From: Pectobacterium wasabiae CFBP 3304 | Lineage (GTDB): Bacteria > Pseudomonadota > Gammaproteobacteria > Enterobacterales > Enterobacteriaceae | Length of the DNA: 64,000 nt | Direction of reading: 5' to 3' | Assembly: GCF_001742185.1 (NCBI RefSeq) | Contig: NZ_CP015750.1 | Location: 1,736,001 to 1,800,000, forward strand | Translations under genes and position numbers: made by a program | Part shown: positions 1-11,194 of the stretch, in pieces | Layout: each line of letters begins with the position of its first letter | Position numbering within the stretch: position 1 is the first letter of the stretch | The notes under the pieces: model-generated | Told to the model about the DNA's origin: nothing | What the model saw: the letters and a program-made list of their open reading frames with translations, nothing else | Database searches by the model: none

Positions 1-947
1 AATCTTTCTTCTCCAGCCAACTGGAGCAGCTTCTGGGATTGATTGAAGTCCAGGCACCGATTCTCAGCCGTATCGGCGATGGCACGCAGGATAACCTGTC
101 TGGTACGGAAAAAGCAGTGCAGGTTAAGGTTAAAGCCCTGCCAGATGCCACATTTGAAGTGGTGCACTCGCTGGCGAAATGGAAACGTAAAACGCTGGGC
201 GCGTATGATTTTAGCTTCGGGGAAGGCATTTATACCCACATGAAGGCGCTGCGCCCGGACGAAGATCGCCTGAGCCCGATCCATTCCGTTTATGTCGATC
301 AATGGGATTGGGAGCGCGTGATGGGGGATGGTGAACGCAATGCCGAATATCTGAAATCGACGGTCACGCGTATTTATCAAGGCATTAAAGCGACTGAAGC
401 GGCAGTACATCAGGCGTTTGGTATTCAACCTTTCCTGCCAGAGCAGATTCATTTTGTGCATACCGAAACGTTGCTGAAGCGCTATCCCGATCTGGATGCC
501 AAAGGGCGTGAGCGAGCCATTGCTAAAGAGTTGGGTGCCGTCTTCTTGATTGGTATTGGCGGTAAGCTGTCCAGCGGACACTCTCACGATGTACGTGCGC
601 CAGATTATGATGACTGGACGACACCAGGCGAGCAGGAATTGCCCGGTTTGAACGGCGATATCGTCGTGTGGAACCCGGTTCTGAATGATGCATTTGAGAT
701 TTCATCAATGGGGATCCGCGTGGATGCCGAGGCATTAACACGCCAGTTAGCGCTGACGCAGGATGAAGAACGTCTGAAGCTGGAATGGCATCAGGCGCTG
801 CTGCGTGGTGAGATGCCACAAACGATTGGTGGGGGAATCGGTCAGTCTCGCTTGGTCATGCTGTTACTGCAATTGTCCCATATTGGTCAGGTTCAGTGCG
901 GTGTGTGGCCACAGCCGTTGCGTGAATCGGTTTCCGGCCTGCTTTAA
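1..947 (+). CDS. asnA: Aspartate--ammonia ligase AsnA, 5' end missing
   Basis: Makes asparagine from aspartate, ammonia and ATP in the cytoplasm. The frame is open from the first full codon (base 3) and runs through a class II aminoacyl-tRNA-synthetase-like fold to a TAA at 945-947. Conserved AsnA stretches are visible: [63 protein letters not shown] and the C-terminal GGGIGQSRL. The family is about 330 residues, so roughly the first 15 lie outside the window. A TTG at 39 is open but would drop conserved sequence, so I do not use it as the start. The stop overlaps that of the convergent viaA. Very confident in the identity from sequence recall of E. coli AsnA. Confidence 0.96.
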   Translation, partial: SFFSSQLEQLLGLIEVQAPILSRIGDGTQDNLSGTEKAVQVKVKALPDATFEVVHSLAKWKRKTLGAYDFSFGEGIYTHMKALRPDEDRLSPIHSVYVDQWDWERVMGDGERNAEYLKSTVTRIYQGIKATEAAVHQAFGIQPFLPEQIHFVHTETLLKRYPDLDAKGRERAIAKELGAVFLIGIGGKLSSGHSHDVRAPDYDDWTTPGEQELPGLNGDIVVWNPVLNDAFEISSMGIRVDAEALTRQLALTQDEERLKLEWHQALLRGEMPQTIGGGIGQSRLVMLLLQLSHIGQVQCGVWPQPLRESVSGLL

Positions 948-2422
948 TAAGCCTTATTGCTCTGCCAACGACGCATTAAGCGGCTTTTTAACCCGGTATC
1001 AAAGCGCCAGATATGGTCAAAGATGTGCATGATGCCGGGTTTGCCATGATCGGACATCGCTACAGCATGAAAACGATGCTGTAGCTGCTTCTGACGGCTT
1101 TTCACCTTATTCACTACTTCATCCGGTAACCGCTGGGCGATAAAATCCGAAATTACCACGGCATCGGCATCATGCCAGAGTGCATCGTCCATCTTATCCA
1201 ACAACGCTGACAAGCAGGCGCTCATATCTGTGCCGCCGCGGAAGGACTGGCTGAGAAAGCGTATTGCCTGTTCTAATCCGTCTTCAGACGTCAGTTCATA
1301 CTTCACCACGCCAGTGGAAAACAGCATGATGTAGCAACGGCGATTGTCGGCGAGTGCGATGCGCATCAGCGCCAGACAGAAAGCTTTGGCACAGCGTTCG
1401 TTAAAGCCGCCCATCGATCCTGAAGTATCAACGCAGACAATAAACGGACCACGCGGCTGCTGTTCATTTTGTTGATGGACAACAGGGCGCTCGGTGATTT
1501 TCTCGCGCCAGCTCTCACCTTGTAAGCGATAGGTCAGCAGCCGGTGTTCCAACAGACGACGATAAAATTCGTATTCCAGTTCACTGATGCCCAGCGTTGC
1601 CAACTCAGTGGGCATCAGACGCAAAATATCATCGCTCTGATGCACGCCGCTCACCTGCTCGGGCACGGTGGCCGGTTCTCGTACTCTTACTCGGAAGGCT
1701 TCTTGTGGCGCTTCCTGCGTAAGGATAGATTTGGTCTCCCGGCTGCGCCCCAGACGTTCCGCCAACTTCTGTAATGCTGGCTGGCGTTGCAGGAAAGCAC
1801 CGAAATCCAGTAATGGACGGGGATCGGTGTGAATACGCTGTGCGGCGCTGAGATCCCAGAGCCGTCCGGCCGCGTTTTCATTTTCCGCCAAAATCGGTTC
1901 GAGTTTGCCGCTAAGGGTCAGACGTTGTTGCAATTCATCCAGCAGAATTTCCCGCTCCTGATCCATCAATTGCTGATGCAGTGAAATGGTTTGCAGTGTC
2001 AGACTCAGCCGCCAGCGCTGAAGAAAGAGCGCATGGAGCCCACTCGTTACCTTCTGCCCTAATGTTCTCTCTGGAGAGGTAATAAGCTGTGAGGCCTGCG
2101 TCAAAAACGGTGATTCCACGTTGTTCAGCGTATCCATAATCGCGGGCAGGCGTGTCTGAAAGGCCTGGTTGTCGATTGATTGTGAACGTTGGTAGCAGCT
2201 AAATTCTCTTTCCAGCTCTGGCGGCACCTGCGTGGTGCGCAAGCGCTGCTTTAAGGTTTCTTTCCAGTGAGGGAGATCGTTGAGTAACGCGGATTTCAGG
2301 CTGGGATACTTTTCAAAGAAGAAAGCGAACTGCGGTGTCGCCAGTAGTGTGACGACAAGATCGTCCAATAGCTCGTTTTCATCAATAGACAGCAGCATTT
2401 CCAGTGATTCCAGCGTGATCAT
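944..2422 (-). CDS. viaA: VWA-domain protein ViaA, partner of RavA
   Basis: Partner of the MoxR ATPase RavA; in E. coli the pair interacts with respiratory complexes and sensitises cells to aminoglycosides. It is 492 residues long, usual for the family. The N-terminal two thirds is helical, and a von Willebrand A domain begins near residue 325 with the metal-site motif DTSGS at 332-336, followed by the conserved threonine in FRGGTDM and by VISDF. It lies 5 bp downstream of ravA on the same strand, so the two are co-transcribed, and its stop overlaps that of convergent asnA. Confidence 0.95.
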   Translation of the reverse strand: MITLESLEMLLSIDENELLDDLVVTLLATPQFAFFFEKYPSLKSALLNDLPHWKETLKQRLRTTQVPPELEREFSCYQRSQSIDNQAFQTRLPAIMDTLNNVESPFLTQASQLITSPERTLGQKVTSGLHALFLQRWRLSLTLQTISLHQQLMDQEREILLDELQQRLTLSGKLEPILAENENAAGRLWDLSAAQRIHTDPRPLLDFGAFLQRQPALQKLAERLGRSRETKSILTQEAPQEAFRVRVREPATVPEQVSGVHQSDDILRLMPTELATLGISELEYEFYRRLLEHRLLTYRLQGESWREKITERPVVHQQNEQQPRGPFIVCVDTSGSMGGFNERCAKAFCLALMRIALADNRRCYIMLFSTGVVKYELTSEDGLEQAIRFLSQSFRGGTDMSACLSALLDKMDDALWHDADAVVISDFIAQRLPDEVVNKVKSRQKQLQHRFHAVAMSDHGKPGIMHIFDHIWRFDTGLKSRLMRRWQSNKAY

Positions 2423-2427
2423 CGGCG

Positions 2428-3927
2428 TTAGTCCTGCTGCTCTGATTGCTGGATTTGCTCGGCAACCTGTTGCAGGCTGGCTTCTATTTTAGCCAGCCAC
2501 TCACTAGGGACGAACAGGCAAGGCTGATGTTGGCTGAACAAGCGACGCTGCTCGCGTAGTTGCATGTTCAGTTTTTCATACTCATCGGTAATTTCGGCAG
2601 GAAGTGTACAGTCGCGTTTTTCCGGCAGAGAAAGAATAGAGGATTGCAGGCTGATATCGCGGAGAGTCAGGTGCTGGCGATCGTCCACCAGCAGATCGAG
2701 ACGTTGGGTAAAACCAATACCGTTGAGCTTACCCCGGATTTCGCCTCCTTTTTGCAGCCAGCCTTGTAGAGCATTCTTCTCGATGATCAGGTGGTTGACT
2801 TCAATATCGTGCAGGATCAGCGGGCGTTGTAGCACCAGATCCAATGTTTCAGCGACGATCGTGTCAGGTAAGGTGTAATGGAATTTTCGGCCCAGAAAGT
2901 GCCCCTGTTTCTCTACCGAAAATGCCTGTAATTCACTTTGTTCACGCTGGTACTGTTGACGCCTGGTATTCACCTGCTGAAGACGGAACAGCAGGCTTTT
3001 TTGTTGATAGGCGTGCTCGGTAATCAATAACTCAAGCTGGCGTTCGATGAGCGTCAGCGTGCTTTGGTCATGCCAGAGACAGTCCTTCAGCAGAATAATA
3101 TCAACCGGTGTGATGGCATCCCGATCGCAGAAAAAAGCGCTGGCCTGAAGCAGGCGCAGGGCTTTCTTCCAGCGTCGATCGGAAATGTAGGGCGCTTGTT
3201 CCAGCGTATCTAACTGTTGACGCAGCGTGTAAATCAGTTCGAAACCCGCTTCCGGCAATGCGACGTGCTCAATGTCTTTCTGCCACTGTTGATATTCTTC
3301 ATTGCTGACGCTGAGCGCTGGTGGTACGGGGTTATCGCGATCGCTGCCGGTATTCACGAGCAGCGCCCGGAAATTTTGCTTTTCCTGCACGCGATCGAGC
3401 CATAAACGGATGAGCATTCGATCGTAAAGCGCTTCCAAACCGCCATCTGCCTCCGGCAGTTCATTCGAGGCTGCGACCAGCAGGCGCATGGGGATAGTGT
3501 CTTCGCTGTTGCCATTACGGAAACGTCGTTCGTTAATGGCCGTCAGTAGGGTATTCAAAATAGCGGGGCCCGCTTTCCAGATTTCGTCCAGAAATACGAT
3601 TTCAGCTTCTGGTAGATAACCCGCTGTCAGGCGCTGGTAGCGGCCTTCATCTTTTAGTGCCTGAATGGACAGGGGGCCAAATACTTCTTCCGGGGTGGAG
3701 AAGCGGGTCATCAGGTACTCAAATGCGTTCGCATGACGAAAAGCGAATTTAAGACGCCGGGCGATCATACTTTTGGCTATACCTGGTGGCCCCAGCAGAA
3801 AAACACTTTCTCCGCTTAGCGCGGCCAGCAGACAGAGGCGAATAGCGTGCTGTCTTTCGTATAGGCCGTGTTCTAGCGCATGGCTGAGACGAGAAATTCT
3901 TTCAGCTAATGCCGCAGCTTGACGCAT
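2428..3927 (-). CDS. ravA: MoxR-family AAA+ ATPase RavA
   Basis: Hexameric AAA+ ATPase; in E. coli it binds the inducible lysine decarboxylase LdcI and ppGpp regulation is linked to that complex. The protein is 499 residues, matching the E. coli length. Walker A is GPPGIAKS (46-53), Walker B is VFLDEIW (111-117), and sensor sequence [13 protein letters not shown] follows. The C-terminal third holds the LARA region that contacts LdcI, with [13 protein letters not shown] conserved. It heads the ravA-viaA operon and is divergent from kup, as in E. coli. No lysine decarboxylase gene lies in the window. Confidence 0.96.
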   Translation of the reverse strand: MRQAAALAERISRLSHALEHGLYERQHAIRLCLLAALSGESVFLLGPPGIAKSMIARRLKFAFRHANAFEYLMTRFSTPEEVFGPLSIQALKDEGRYQRLTAGYLPEAEIVFLDEIWKAGPAILNTLLTAINERRFRNGNSEDTIPMRLLVAASNELPEADGGLEALYDRMLIRLWLDRVQEKQNFRALLVNTGSDRDNPVPPALSVSNEEYQQWQKDIEHVALPEAGFELIYTLRQQLDTLEQAPYISDRRWKKALRLLQASAFFCDRDAITPVDIILLKDCLWHDQSTLTLIERQLELLITEHAYQQKSLLFRLQQVNTRRQQYQREQSELQAFSVEKQGHFLGRKFHYTLPDTIVAETLDLVLQRPLILHDIEVNHLIIEKNALQGWLQKGGEIRGKLNGIGFTQRLDLLVDDRQHLTLRDISLQSSILSLPEKRDCTLPAEITDEYEKLNMQLREQRRLFSQHQPCLFVPSEWLAKIEASLQQVAEQIQQSEQQD

Positions 3928-4263
3928 AATTAATCCGTTAGTCCCATGATGTGATGTACTGAAATCGTTTATTTTTGAATCCGACTGCTTTATTGAAAGT
4001 GGATCATCAGAAAAACCCTACTTTCAGAAAGACAATAGTAATAATAAACGGCAGATCACAGATTTTTATTAGAATACTTTTACGGATTATTACACCCTAA
4101 CGGGGTAGGTAAGCAATAAACGACCTTTTACAGGATGTTTCGTGTACGAGTGCTCGCACAATAAAAATGGGTTTTTACCCTGATTTGTGCATACTGTGCG
4201 CTTTTGGACGAGTTGCTGTGAATGACGCGCTTCGCGGACTGATTAATAACAGAAGATAGGTTT
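3928..4263. other. Divergent intergenic region ravA/kup, nothing specific seen
   Basis: This 336-bp AT-rich gap separates the divergent ravA and kup starts and must hold both promoters. I found no convincing operator, riboswitch or small gene. A purine-rich AGAAGATAGG just before kup is its likely ribosome binding site. Confidence 0.6.
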
Positions 4264-6132
4264 ATGAGCTCAGAACATAAACGTTCGCTTCCGGCTGTCA
4301 CGCTGGCGGCTATCGGGGTGGTTTATGGAGATATAGGAACCAGCCCTCTTTATACGTTAAGGGAATGTTTATCCGGGCAGTTTGGTTTTGGGGTCGAGCC
4401 TGATTCGGTCTTTGGCTTTCTTTCACTGATCTTTTGGCTGTTAGTCCTCGTGGTTTCGCTGAAATACCTGACCTATGTGATGCGTGCCGACAACGCGGGT
4501 GAGGGGGGTATTCTCACATTAATGTCGCTGGCCGGGCGTAATACCTCCGATCGCATGACGTCCGTGTTGGTCATTATGGGGTTGATTGGCGGCAGTTTCT
4601 TTTATGGTGAAGTGGTCATCACGCCAGCCATCTCGGTGATGTCGGCGATGGAAGGGCTGGAAATCGCCGCTCCGTCGATGGACAGTTATATCGTCCCGCT
4701 CTCGATTGTCGTTCTGACATTACTGTTTATCATTCAAAAACACGGTACGGGTAGCGTCGGTAAACTGTTTGCGCCCGTGATGCTGATTTGGTTTTTGACG
4801 CTCGGCGTACTGGGTACGCGCAGCATTATCGCTAACCCCGACGTTTTGCAGGCGTTGAATCCGATGTACGCCGTTCGCTTCTTTATCGAATATAAAGCGG
4901 TGTCGTTCTTCGCGCTGGGCGCGGTGGTGCTGGCGATTACTGGTGTCGAGGCGCTGTATGCCGATATGGGCCACTTTGGTAAATTCCCGATTCGTTTGGC
5001 CTGGTTTACGGTGGTGCTGCCATCGCTGGTATTAAATTACTTCGGGCAGGGCGCGTTGCTGCTAAAAAATCCTGAGGCGATCAAAAACCCATTCTTCCTG
5101 TTGGCACCTGATTGGGCGCTAATTCCACTAATGGTGCTGGCGACTCTGGCGACGATTATTGCCTCGCAGGCCGTGATTTCCGGCGTTTTTTCCCTGACGC
5201 GTCAGGCGGTGCGGTTGGGCTATTTGCCGCCGATGCGTATCGTACACACGTCAGATATGGAATCTGGTCAGATTTATATTCCTGCCATTAACTGGATGCT
5301 GTATATCGCGGTTGTCATCGTTATTGTTAGCTTTGAGCATTCGAGCAGCCTGGCTGCGGCTTACGGTATTGCGGTAACGGGCACGATGGTGATTACCAGC
5401 ATTCTGTTCTGTACGGTCGCGGTGAAGAACTGGCTTTGGAACCGCTATCTGGCATGGGTTTTGTTGGCAGGTTTGCTGATGATCGACCTGCCAATGTTTT
5501 TGGCAAACGTGGTCAAGATCCTCTCCGGCGGCTGGTTGCCGCTGGCGCTGGGCATGGTGATGTTTATTATCATGACGACGTGGAAAAGTGAGCGTTTCAG
5601 GTTACTGCGCCGATTGCATGAGCATGGTAATTCGCTGGATGCCATGATTGCCTCGCTGGAGAAATCCCCACCGACGCGGGTTCCTGGTACGGCGGTGTAT
5701 TTCTCACGTGCGACTCGCGTGATCCCGTTCGCGCTACTGCATAATCTCAAACACAACAAGATCCTGCACGAGCGCGTGGTGCTGTTGACCATGCGAACGG
5801 AGGATGCTCCTTATGTGCTGAATGCCCGCCGCGTGACGGTTGAACAGCTTTCGCCAACGTTCTGGCGGGTGATCGCCAGCTATGGTTGGCGTGAAACACC
5901 GGATGTAGAAGAGGTCTTTCAGCGCTGTTGGCAGGAAGGATTAACCTGCCAAATGATGGAAACGTCTTTCTTTATGTCCAATGAATCGCTGATTATCGGT
6001 GAACGACCGTGGTATCTGCGCTTGCGCGGTAAGCTGTTTATGATGCTTAGCCGTAATGCGCTACGGGCGGCAGATCAGTTTGAAATACCGCCGAACAGGC
6101 TGATTGAGCTGGGGATACAGGTCGAGATTTAA
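4264..6132 (+). CDS. kup: Low-affinity potassium transporter Kup
   Basis: Inner-membrane K+/H+ symporter of the KUP/HAK/KT family; also takes up caesium. It is 622 residues, identical in length to E. coli Kup. The N-terminus carries the family signature [17 protein letters not shown]. About twelve hydrophobic segments fill the first 450 residues, with a hydrophilic C-terminal cytoplasmic domain ending [12 protein letters not shown]. The start ATG is supported by alignment with E. coli and a purine-rich upstream site. In E. coli it is followed directly by rbsD; here qseBC-ygiW comes between. Confidence 0.97.
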   Translation: MSSEHKRSLPAVTLAAIGVVYGDIGTSPLYTLRECLSGQFGFGVEPDSVFGFLSLIFWLLVLVVSLKYLTYVMRADNAGEGGILTLMSLAGRNTSDRMTSVLVIMGLIGGSFFYGEVVITPAISVMSAMEGLEIAAPSMDSYIVPLSIVVLTLLFIIQKHGTGSVGKLFAPVMLIWFLTLGVLGTRSIIANPDVLQALNPMYAVRFFIEYKAVSFFALGAVVLAITGVEALYADMGHFGKFPIRLAWFTVVLPSLVLNYFGQGALLLKNPEAIKNPFFLLAPDWALIPLMVLATLATIIASQAVISGVFSLTRQAVRLGYLPPMRIVHTSDMESGQIYIPAINWMLYIAVVIVIVSFEHSSSLAAAYGIAVTGTMVITSILFCTVAVKNWLWNRYLAWVLLAGLLMIDLPMFLANVVKILSGGWLPLALGMVMFIIMTTWKSERFRLLRRLHEHGNSLDAMIASLEKSPPTRVPGTAVYFSRATRVIPFALLHNLKHNKILHERVVLLTMRTEDAPYVLNARRVTVEQLSPTFWRVIASYGWRETPDVEEVFQRCWQEGLTCQMMETSFFMSNESLIIGERPWYLRLRGKLFMMLSRNALRAADQFEIPPNRLIELGIQVEI

Positions 6133-6165
6133 GTTATCCAATATAGGAAGTTATGTTGGGATGAT

Positions 6166-6230
6166 ATCGAGATATACGGTCGACCACGGGGCGAGGCGTC
6201 CCTGCGGGAACCTCATCCCCGTGTTTCCCT
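6166..6230. repeat. Dispersed palindromic repeat, family B, copy 1
   Basis: About 65 bp closely resembling 40203-40269. The core has an imperfect inverted repeat, CACGGGGCGAGG pairing with CCTCATCCCCGTG around CCCTGCGGG, and ends GTGTTTCCC. It sits between the convergent kup and qseC genes, where its hairpin could help end transcription, although no T-tract follows. Confidence 0.7.
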
Positions 6231-6274
6231 AATAACACGCAGCGAGTTGCTGCCGTTATGTTAACGATAGAGAT

Positions 6275-7624
6275 TTACCAACTCACCGACACGATCAGCC
6301 CGCCTTCGGGCTGGTTGGTGAATGTAACCTGCATGTGATGCAGAGTAGCGATGTTGTTCACGATGGAAATCCCCAGACCGCTGCCGGATTTTTCCTGCCC
6401 TGGTGGGCGATAAAAACGCTCGCCGATTCTTGCCAACGCTTCATCGCTGATGCCCGGTCCGCTATCGGCTACCTTAAATCCACGTTCCGTCAGCGTCAGA
6501 TTTACCGTTCCCCCTTCATGGCTGTAGCGAATAGCATTATCCAGCAGATTGCGTACCAGCAGAGTCAGCAGCAGTGGATGGCCCTGCCGGATAACGGGGG
6601 TATCCGGTAAGTCCAGTGTTAGTTCGATACCTGCGGTTTGTGCGATGTGGTACTGCGCGATCGCTGCTTGTTGCAGCAGTTCATTGAACTGAACGGGCTG
6701 CATCCCTTCGGGATGTGATTCTGCATCCAGTCGCGACAGCGTCAAGAGCTGATCCACCAGTCGGGTAGCGCGATCGATGCCTTTATCCAGATTCATTAAT
6801 GCATGGCGACGCATGGCCTCATCGTCATGCGCTAACTGTGCGACTTCGGTTTGAACTTTCAGCGCCGCCAGCGGGCTACGCAGTTCGTGAGCGGCATCGG
6901 AGGTAAAGCGGCGCTCGCGAATCAACATATCACTGATACGGGAAAACAGGAGGTTCAACGCGTTGACCAGCGGGCGGACTTCCTGTGGAATGCGCTGTGT
7001 CGCCAGCGGTGTGCTGTCGTCGGGTGATCGCTGCTGAAGTTCGGCAGTAATGCGTTTTAGCGGTGAGAGCTCACGTGTCACCAGCCAGAAAAGCAGTGCC
7101 AGCATGATTGGCAGGGTGAACAGCCAGGGCATCAGGTTGGTTTTTACAATATCCAGCGTCATATCCTGACGGTATTCCCATTCCTGACCCACCGCAATCA
7201 CGTAACGATCATCCTGCGTCGTCAGCCAGACGATACGCCACGCGTCGTTGTCATCGCGCAGTTTGCCGTCGGTGAAGCCGTTATGTTTATAGTCAAAAAT
7301 GAAATCTTTGCCGTTCTCTCCATCGTTCAACACCATTTTCCCGTCGCGGGTAAAAATGGCGAAGGCCAGCGCATCATCATCCTGCTTGCCTCGGTTTTTA
7401 TGTACCAGATTTTTGGTTTTAGGTAGAGAAGCTGACTGGATCCGCAATTCATCGGGATTCATGGTGGCCAGACGCTTGGCAAACAGCATTTGCTGGGTAT
7501 CAAATAGTTCATTGATGTTATGGCGTGTTTGAGACCACGCAAGCAGACTGGCGGCACTCCAGCACATTACTGTCAGCAGCGCAAAACCTACAATCAGACG
7601 TAAACGCAGGCTGAGTCGGCTCAT
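6275..7624 (-). CDS. qseC: Sensor histidine kinase QseC
   Basis: Membrane sensor kinase of the QseBC two-component system. It is 449 residues with transmembrane segments at about 9-30 and 163-183 flanking a periplasmic domain, a HAMP-like linker, the H-box [14 protein letters not shown] with the phosphorylated histidine at 246, an N-box (LLDNAIRYS) and G-boxes ([15 protein letters not shown]). In E. coli QseC is reported to respond to autoinducer-3 and catecholamines and to dephosphorylate QseB. Its start overlaps the end of qseB by 4 bp. PmrB is a related alternative, but the overall match and the neighbouring ygiW favour QseC. Confidence 0.93.
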   Translation of the reverse strand: MSRLSLRLRLIVGFALLTVMCWSAASLLAWSQTRHNINELFDTQQMLFAKRLATMNPDELRIQSASLPKTKNLVHKNRGKQDDDALAFAIFTRDGKMVLNDGENGKDFIFDYKHNGFTDGKLRDDNDAWRIVWLTTQDDRYVIAVGQEWEYRQDMTLDIVKTNLMPWLFTLPIMLALLFWLVTRELSPLKRITAELQQRSPDDSTPLATQRIPQEVRPLVNALNLLFSRISDMLIRERRFTSDAAHELRSPLAALKVQTEVAQLAHDDEAMRRHALMNLDKGIDRATRLVDQLLTLSRLDAESHPEGMQPVQFNELLQQAAIAQYHIAQTAGIELTLDLPDTPVIRQGHPLLLTLLVRNLLDNAIRYSHEGGTVNLTLTERGFKVADSGPGISDEALARIGERFYRPPGQEKSGSGLGISIVNNIATLHHMQVTFTNQPEGGLIVSVSW

Positions 7625-8283
7625 GGTGCGTCCCCCAGAATATAGCCAATGCCATGCACGGTACGGATAAACGCACTGCCTAGCTTTTTGCGCAGGTGGT
7701 GGATATGCACTTCGACAGCATTGCTGGAGACGTCATCGTCCCAGCCGTAGAGCTTTTCTTCCAACTGCGCACGTGTGAGCACGCGGTTTGGATTGAGTAA
7801 AAACAGTTCCAGCAGAGCCAGCTCGCGTGATTTTAGTATCAACGGTTCACCGTTAAGCGTGGCGATCCGCGAGCCCGGTTCAAGGGAAACCGCGCCGTGT
7901 ATTAATGCAGGTTGGAGCTGACCATGACGGCGGCGAATTAGTGCCTGTAGGCGAGCAGCAACTTCTGTCAGCGCAAAGGGTTTACATAAATAATCATCGG
8001 CCCCCTGCTGCAATCCTTCCACGCGTTGTTCCAGTGCATCGCGGGCGGTCAGAATCAGCACCGGTTCGTCATGTCCAGCCTGACGCCACTGGCGCAGAAT
8101 ATCCATCCCATCCATACCCGGCAGGCTGAGATCGAGCACCACGGCGTCATAAGGGGCGGCCTTCAATGCGGTGGCACCCGCTTTACCTTCCGTAAACCAG
8201 TCAATAGTAAAGCCCAGTTTGGTCAACCCAGCTTTTAGACCATCACCGATCAGGCGATCGTCTTCGACTAACAATATTCTCAT
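7621..8283 (-). CDS. qseB: Response regulator QseB
   Basis: OmpR/PhoB-family response regulator, 220 residues from the ATG at 8281-8283. The receiver domain begins MRILLVEDD and carries phosphoacceptor Asp51 in VLDLSLPG and the conserved lysine in KPF. The C-terminal winged helix ends [22 protein letters not shown]. An upstream in-frame start would add 11 residues not found in the family. It is first in the qseB-qseC operon and divergent from ygiW, the arrangement seen in E. coli. A PmrA/QseB-type direct repeat lies in the shared upstream region. Confidence 0.94.
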   Translation of the reverse strand: MRILLVEDDRLIGDGLKAGLTKLGFTIDWFTEGKAGATALKAAPYDAVVLDLSLPGMDGMDILRQWRQAGHDEPVLILTARDALEQRVEGLQQGADDYLCKPFALTEVAARLQALIRRRHGQLQPALIHGAVSLEPGSRIATLNGEPLILKSRELALLELFLLNPNRVLTRAQLEEKLYGWDDDVSSNAVEVHIHHLRKKLGSAFIRTVHGIGYILGDAP

Positions 8284-8426
8284 GGCCGCCTCGCAGGGAA
8301 TGTACCGCTGTCGCATTTACGCCTTTCCCGGTTTTATACGAAATCGTGGGGTGATGTGTACAGGACAAATCGCTGAAACCGGGCGATTTCAGCAATATAA
8401 AAAAATAAAAATGTAAAGGATGACTC

Positions 8427-8443
8427 CTTAAGATTCTGTTAAG
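8427..8443 (+). promoter_or_regulatory. PmrA/QseB-type box in the qseB/ygiW intergenic region
   Basis: CTTAAG, five bases, GTTAAG: a direct repeat with 11-bp periodicity that matches the half-site pattern bound by PmrA/BasR and QseB-type regulators. It lies about 140 bp upstream of qseB and 100 bp upstream of ygiW, so autoregulation or control of ygiW is plausible. Which regulator binds is inferred. Confidence 0.55.
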
Positions 8444-8542
8444 AACGGTTTGTTTTAATCCTTCCCGAAGACCGATTACTCCCGCAGGTTGACTGCGAAA
8501 CAGTTAACTTTGAAAAAACAGGCAAAATAAGGAAGGAATACG

Positions 8543-8938
8543 ATGAAAAAAGTCGCTGCGTTATTCGCTATTACCGCTCTGGTTTCTGCACCCGTATTTG
8601 CTGCACAAAGCGGCGGTGGTTTCGTCAACCCAGAAACGCCGGCGGTTGGCACACATAAAGGGGGATTTATCGATCCACAGAATTCCCTCACGACGGTAGC
8701 TAAGGCTAAAGATCTGCGTGATGATAGTTGGGTTACGCTGAGCGGTAATATTGAAAAACGGATCGGTGATGAGAACTACCTGTTCCGCGATGCGACGGGC
8801 ACGATAGAAGTTGAAATCGATCACAAGCGTTGGAATGGCCAGATGGTTTCGCCCACGGATAAAGTGGAAATCCAGGGGGAGTTGGATAAAGACTTCAACT
8901 CTGTCGAACTGGATGTGAAGCAGATCCGTAAACTCTAA
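8543..8938 (+). CDS. ygiW: YgiW/YdeI-family stress-tolerance OB-fold protein
   Basis: Small periplasmic protein of 131 residues with a cleavable signal peptide (MKKVAALFAITALVSAPVFA) and a bacterial OB-fold (BOF) domain. Recognisable BOF sequence includes DDSWVTLSGNIEKRIGDENYLFRD, then a tail with IEVEIDHKRW and VEIQGELDKD. E. coli YgiW is linked to resistance to hydrogen peroxide, metals and acid, and its gene is next to qseBC as here. The start has a good upstream GGAAGGA. A QseB-type box lies upstream. Confidence 0.9.
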   Translation: MKKVAALFAITALVSAPVFAAQSGGGFVNPETPAVGTHKGGFIDPQNSLTTVAKAKDLRDDSWVTLSGNIEKRIGDENYLFRDATGTIEVEIDHKRWNGQMVSPTDKVEIQGELDKDFNSVELDVKQIRKL

Positions 8939-9147
8939 TCCGTTATCTTCAATTCTCAAGTGGTGGGCTGTTGTCCGCCATTTCCCTATTTATCAATCAT
9001 CTATACCTGTCATTTTTCACGTTGGCTATATTGATTCACCCAAGTAATCGACGTGATCAAGCTCACCAAGACGCCTTTCTTTGCCATCTTCCTGAAACTT
9101 GAATCATCTAGAGTCAGTAACCACATCATGTTGTCTTTATTTTTTGT

Positions 9148-9165
9148 TAGCGAAACGTTTCGATG
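9148..9165. promoter_or_regulatory. Upstream RbsR-type operator
   Basis: TAGCGAAACGTTTCGATG, an almost perfect copy of the LacI-family palindrome at 9225-9242 and 77 bp upstream of it. Two spaced sites suggest looping by tetrameric or paired repressor. A GGTGATCACA next to it is too compact to call a CRP site. Confidence 0.65.
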
Positions 9166-9191
9166 GTGATCACATTTTTTTTATTTCTTCG

Positions 9192-9219
9192 TTGCCTTTC
9201 TCTCTTCTTTTTCTAGAAT
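9192..9219 (+). promoter_or_regulatory. Predicted rbs operon promoter
   Basis: TTGCCT (9192-9197) and TAGAAT (9214-9219), 16 bp apart. The predicted start of transcription falls at the beginning of the RbsR operator at 9225-9242, so bound repressor would block initiation. The promoter is inferred from sequence only. Confidence 0.5.
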
Positions 9220-9224
9220 ATTAT

Positions 9225-9242
9225 CAGCGAAACGTTTCGCTG
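9225..9242. promoter_or_regulatory. RbsR operator, perfect palindrome
   Basis: CAGCGAAACGTTTCGCTG is a perfect 18-bp palindrome just before rbsD, of the form bound by LacI/GalR-family repressors. It matches the E. coli rbs operator type, and rbsR is encoded at the end of the operon. Confidence 0.88.
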
Positions 9243-9254
9243 GTGGGGTGAGAG

Positions 9255-9674
9255 ATGAAAAAAGCAGCACTATTGAATTCAGATATTTCTTCCGTGATTG
9301 CTCGACTGGGGCACACCGATAGCCTTGTTATTGGTGATGCTGGTTTACCAATTCCAGAAACGACGACTCGTATCGATCTGGCGCTGACGCACAATGTGCC
9401 GACGTTTTTGCAGGTGGTTAATATTGTCACCAGTGAAATGCAGGTCGAGGCCGCTATTCTGGCGGAAGAGATGATTGAAAAGAACCCCGCGGTCCATGAC
9501 GCATTACTCGATCAATTGAAGCAACTTGAACAACATCAGGGAAACTCAATTGCATTGCACTATGTCAGCCATGAAGAATTTAAAACCCAAAGCGGCAAAA
9601 GCCGGGCCATCATTCGCAGCGGAGAGTGCTCCCCGTATGCCAATGTCATCCTTTGTGCTGGCGTAACGTTCTGA
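9255..9674 (+). CDS. rbsD: D-ribose pyranase RbsD
   Basis: Interconverts the beta-pyranose and beta-furanose forms of D-ribose, supplying the furanose used by RbsK. It is 139 residues, the family length. It begins [34 protein letters not shown]; the His in LGHTD is the catalytic residue in the family. It ends with the [16 protein letters not shown] motif. It is first in the rbs operon, with GGGGTGAGAG as ribosome binding site, immediately after the RbsR operator. Confidence 0.97.
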   Translation: MKKAALLNSDISSVIARLGHTDSLVIGDAGLPIPETTTRIDLALTHNVPTFLQVVNIVTSEMQVEAAILAEEMIEKNPAVHDALLDQLKQLEQHQGNSIALHYVSHEEFKTQSGKSRAIIRSGECSPYANVILCAGVTF

Positions 9675-9681
9675 GGCATCA

Positions 9682-11187
9682 ATGCAACCTTTACTGCAAC
9701 TGCAAGGCATCATGAAATCTTTTCCCGGCGTTAAAGCGCTTTCCGGTGCGGCACTCAATGTCTATCCAGGAAAAGTGATGGCGCTGGTGGGCGAGAACGG
9801 TGCGGGCAAGTCCACCATGATGAAAGTCCTGACCGGGATCTATCGTAAAGATGCCGGCAGCATCCATTTTCTAGGGCAAGAGGTGGATTTCAATGGACCG
9901 AAAGCGTCTCAGGAAGCAGGTATCGGTATTATCCATCAGGAACTTAACCTGATTCCCCAGCTTACGATTGCCGAGAATATCTTCCTCGGTCGTGAATTTA
10001 CCAATCGCTTCGGTCGTATTGATTGGAACAAGATGTATGCGGAAGCCGATAAGCTGCTGAAACGCCTTAATTTGCGCTACGACAGTCGCCGTATGGTGGG
10101 GGATTTATCGATTGGCGATCAGCAAATGGTGGAAATTGCCAAGGTTCTGAGCTTTGAATCGAAAGTCATCATCATGGATGAACCGACCGATGCCCTGACC
10201 GACACCGAAACTGCGTCGTTATTCAGTGTGATCAAAGAGCTGCAATCTCAGGGATGCGGCATCGTTTATATTTCCCACCGTTTGAAAGAAATCTTCGAAA
10301 TCTGCGATGACATTACCGTTTTCCGCGATGGTCAGTTTATCGGCGAGCGTCCGGTAAGCGACTTACAGGAAGATACGCTGATTGAAATGATGGTGGGCCG
10401 CAAGCTGGAAGATCAGTACCCACGTTCGAATAAAGCGCCGGGAGAGGTTCGCCTTAAGGTGCAGAACCTGTCTGGGCCTGGTGTAGACAGCGTCAGCTTT
10501 ACGGTACGGAAAGGTGAAATCCTGGGTGTCGCAGGGTTGATGGGCGCGGGCCGTACTGAACTTATGAAAATTATCTACGGCGCGCTGCCGCGTACTGGCG
10601 GCAATGTGACGCTGGATGGTCGAGACGTAGTGACCCGTAAACCGCAGGATGGTTTGGCCAACGGCATCGTTTATATCTCTGAAGATCGCAAGCGAGATGG
10701 TCTGGTGCTGGGCATGTCGGTAAAGGAAAATATGTCGTTAACCGCACTGCGCTATTTCAGCCATGCTGGCGGTCGTCTCAAACATGCTGAAGAACAGTTG
10801 GCGGTCGCTGACTTTATTCGCCTGTTCAACGTTAAAACGCCTTCTATGACGCAGCCTATCGGCCTGCTTTCCGGTGGTAATCAGCAAAAAGTGGCGATTG
10901 CCCGTGGCCTGATGACGCGCCCCAATGTCCTGATCCTTGATGAGCCGACGCGTGGCGTCGATGTGGGGGCGAAGAAAGAAATTTATCAGTTAATCAATCA
11001 ATTCAAAGAAGAAGGGCTGAGCATCATATTGGTGTCATCCGAAATGCCTGAAGTCTTGGGAATGAGCGATCGCATCATTGTGATGCATGAGGGGCGCTTG
11101 AGCGGTGATTTCTCGATTGAGCAAGCAACCCAGGAAGTACTGATGGCTGCGGCCGTTGGTAAGCAATACGGCGCAAAGCAGGAGTAA
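9682..11187 (+). CDS. rbsA: Ribose ABC transporter ATP-binding protein RbsA
   Basis: Energises ribose import by RbsBC. It is 501 residues with two fused ABC domains. Domain 1 has a canonical Walker A (GENGAGKST), signature LSIGDQQ and Walker [12 protein letters not shown]. Domain 2 has the degenerate Walker A typical of the sugar CUT2 class (GLMGAGRTE), with signature [15 protein letters not shown] and [12 protein letters not shown]. It starts 7 bp after rbsD stops, and rbsC starts 7 bp after it ends. Confidence 0.97.
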   Translation: MQPLLQLQGIMKSFPGVKALSGAALNVYPGKVMALVGENGAGKSTMMKVLTGIYRKDAGSIHFLGQEVDFNGPKASQEAGIGIIHQELNLIPQLTIAENIFLGREFTNRFGRIDWNKMYAEADKLLKRLNLRYDSRRMVGDLSIGDQQMVEIAKVLSFESKVIIMDEPTDALTDTETASLFSVIKELQSQGCGIVYISHRLKEIFEICDDITVFRDGQFIGERPVSDLQEDTLIEMMVGRKLEDQYPRSNKAPGEVRLKVQNLSGPGVDSVSFTVRKGEILGVAGLMGAGRTELMKIIYGALPRTGGNVTLDGRDVVTRKPQDGLANGIVYISEDRKRDGLVLGMSVKENMSLTALRYFSHAGGRLKHAEEQLAVADFIRLFNVKTPSMTQPIGLLSGGNQQKVAIARGLMTRPNVLILDEPTRGVDVGAKKEIYQLINQFKEEGLSIILVSSEMPEVLGMSDRIIVMHEGRLSGDFSIEQATQEVLMAAAVGKQYGAKQE

Positions 11188-11194
11188 GTCAGAC

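Noticed and set aside
9164..9174. Possible CRP site next to the upstream rbs operator
   Set aside because: GGTGATCACA lacks the six-base spacing of a CRP site; the alternative alignment has only three of five bases on one side.
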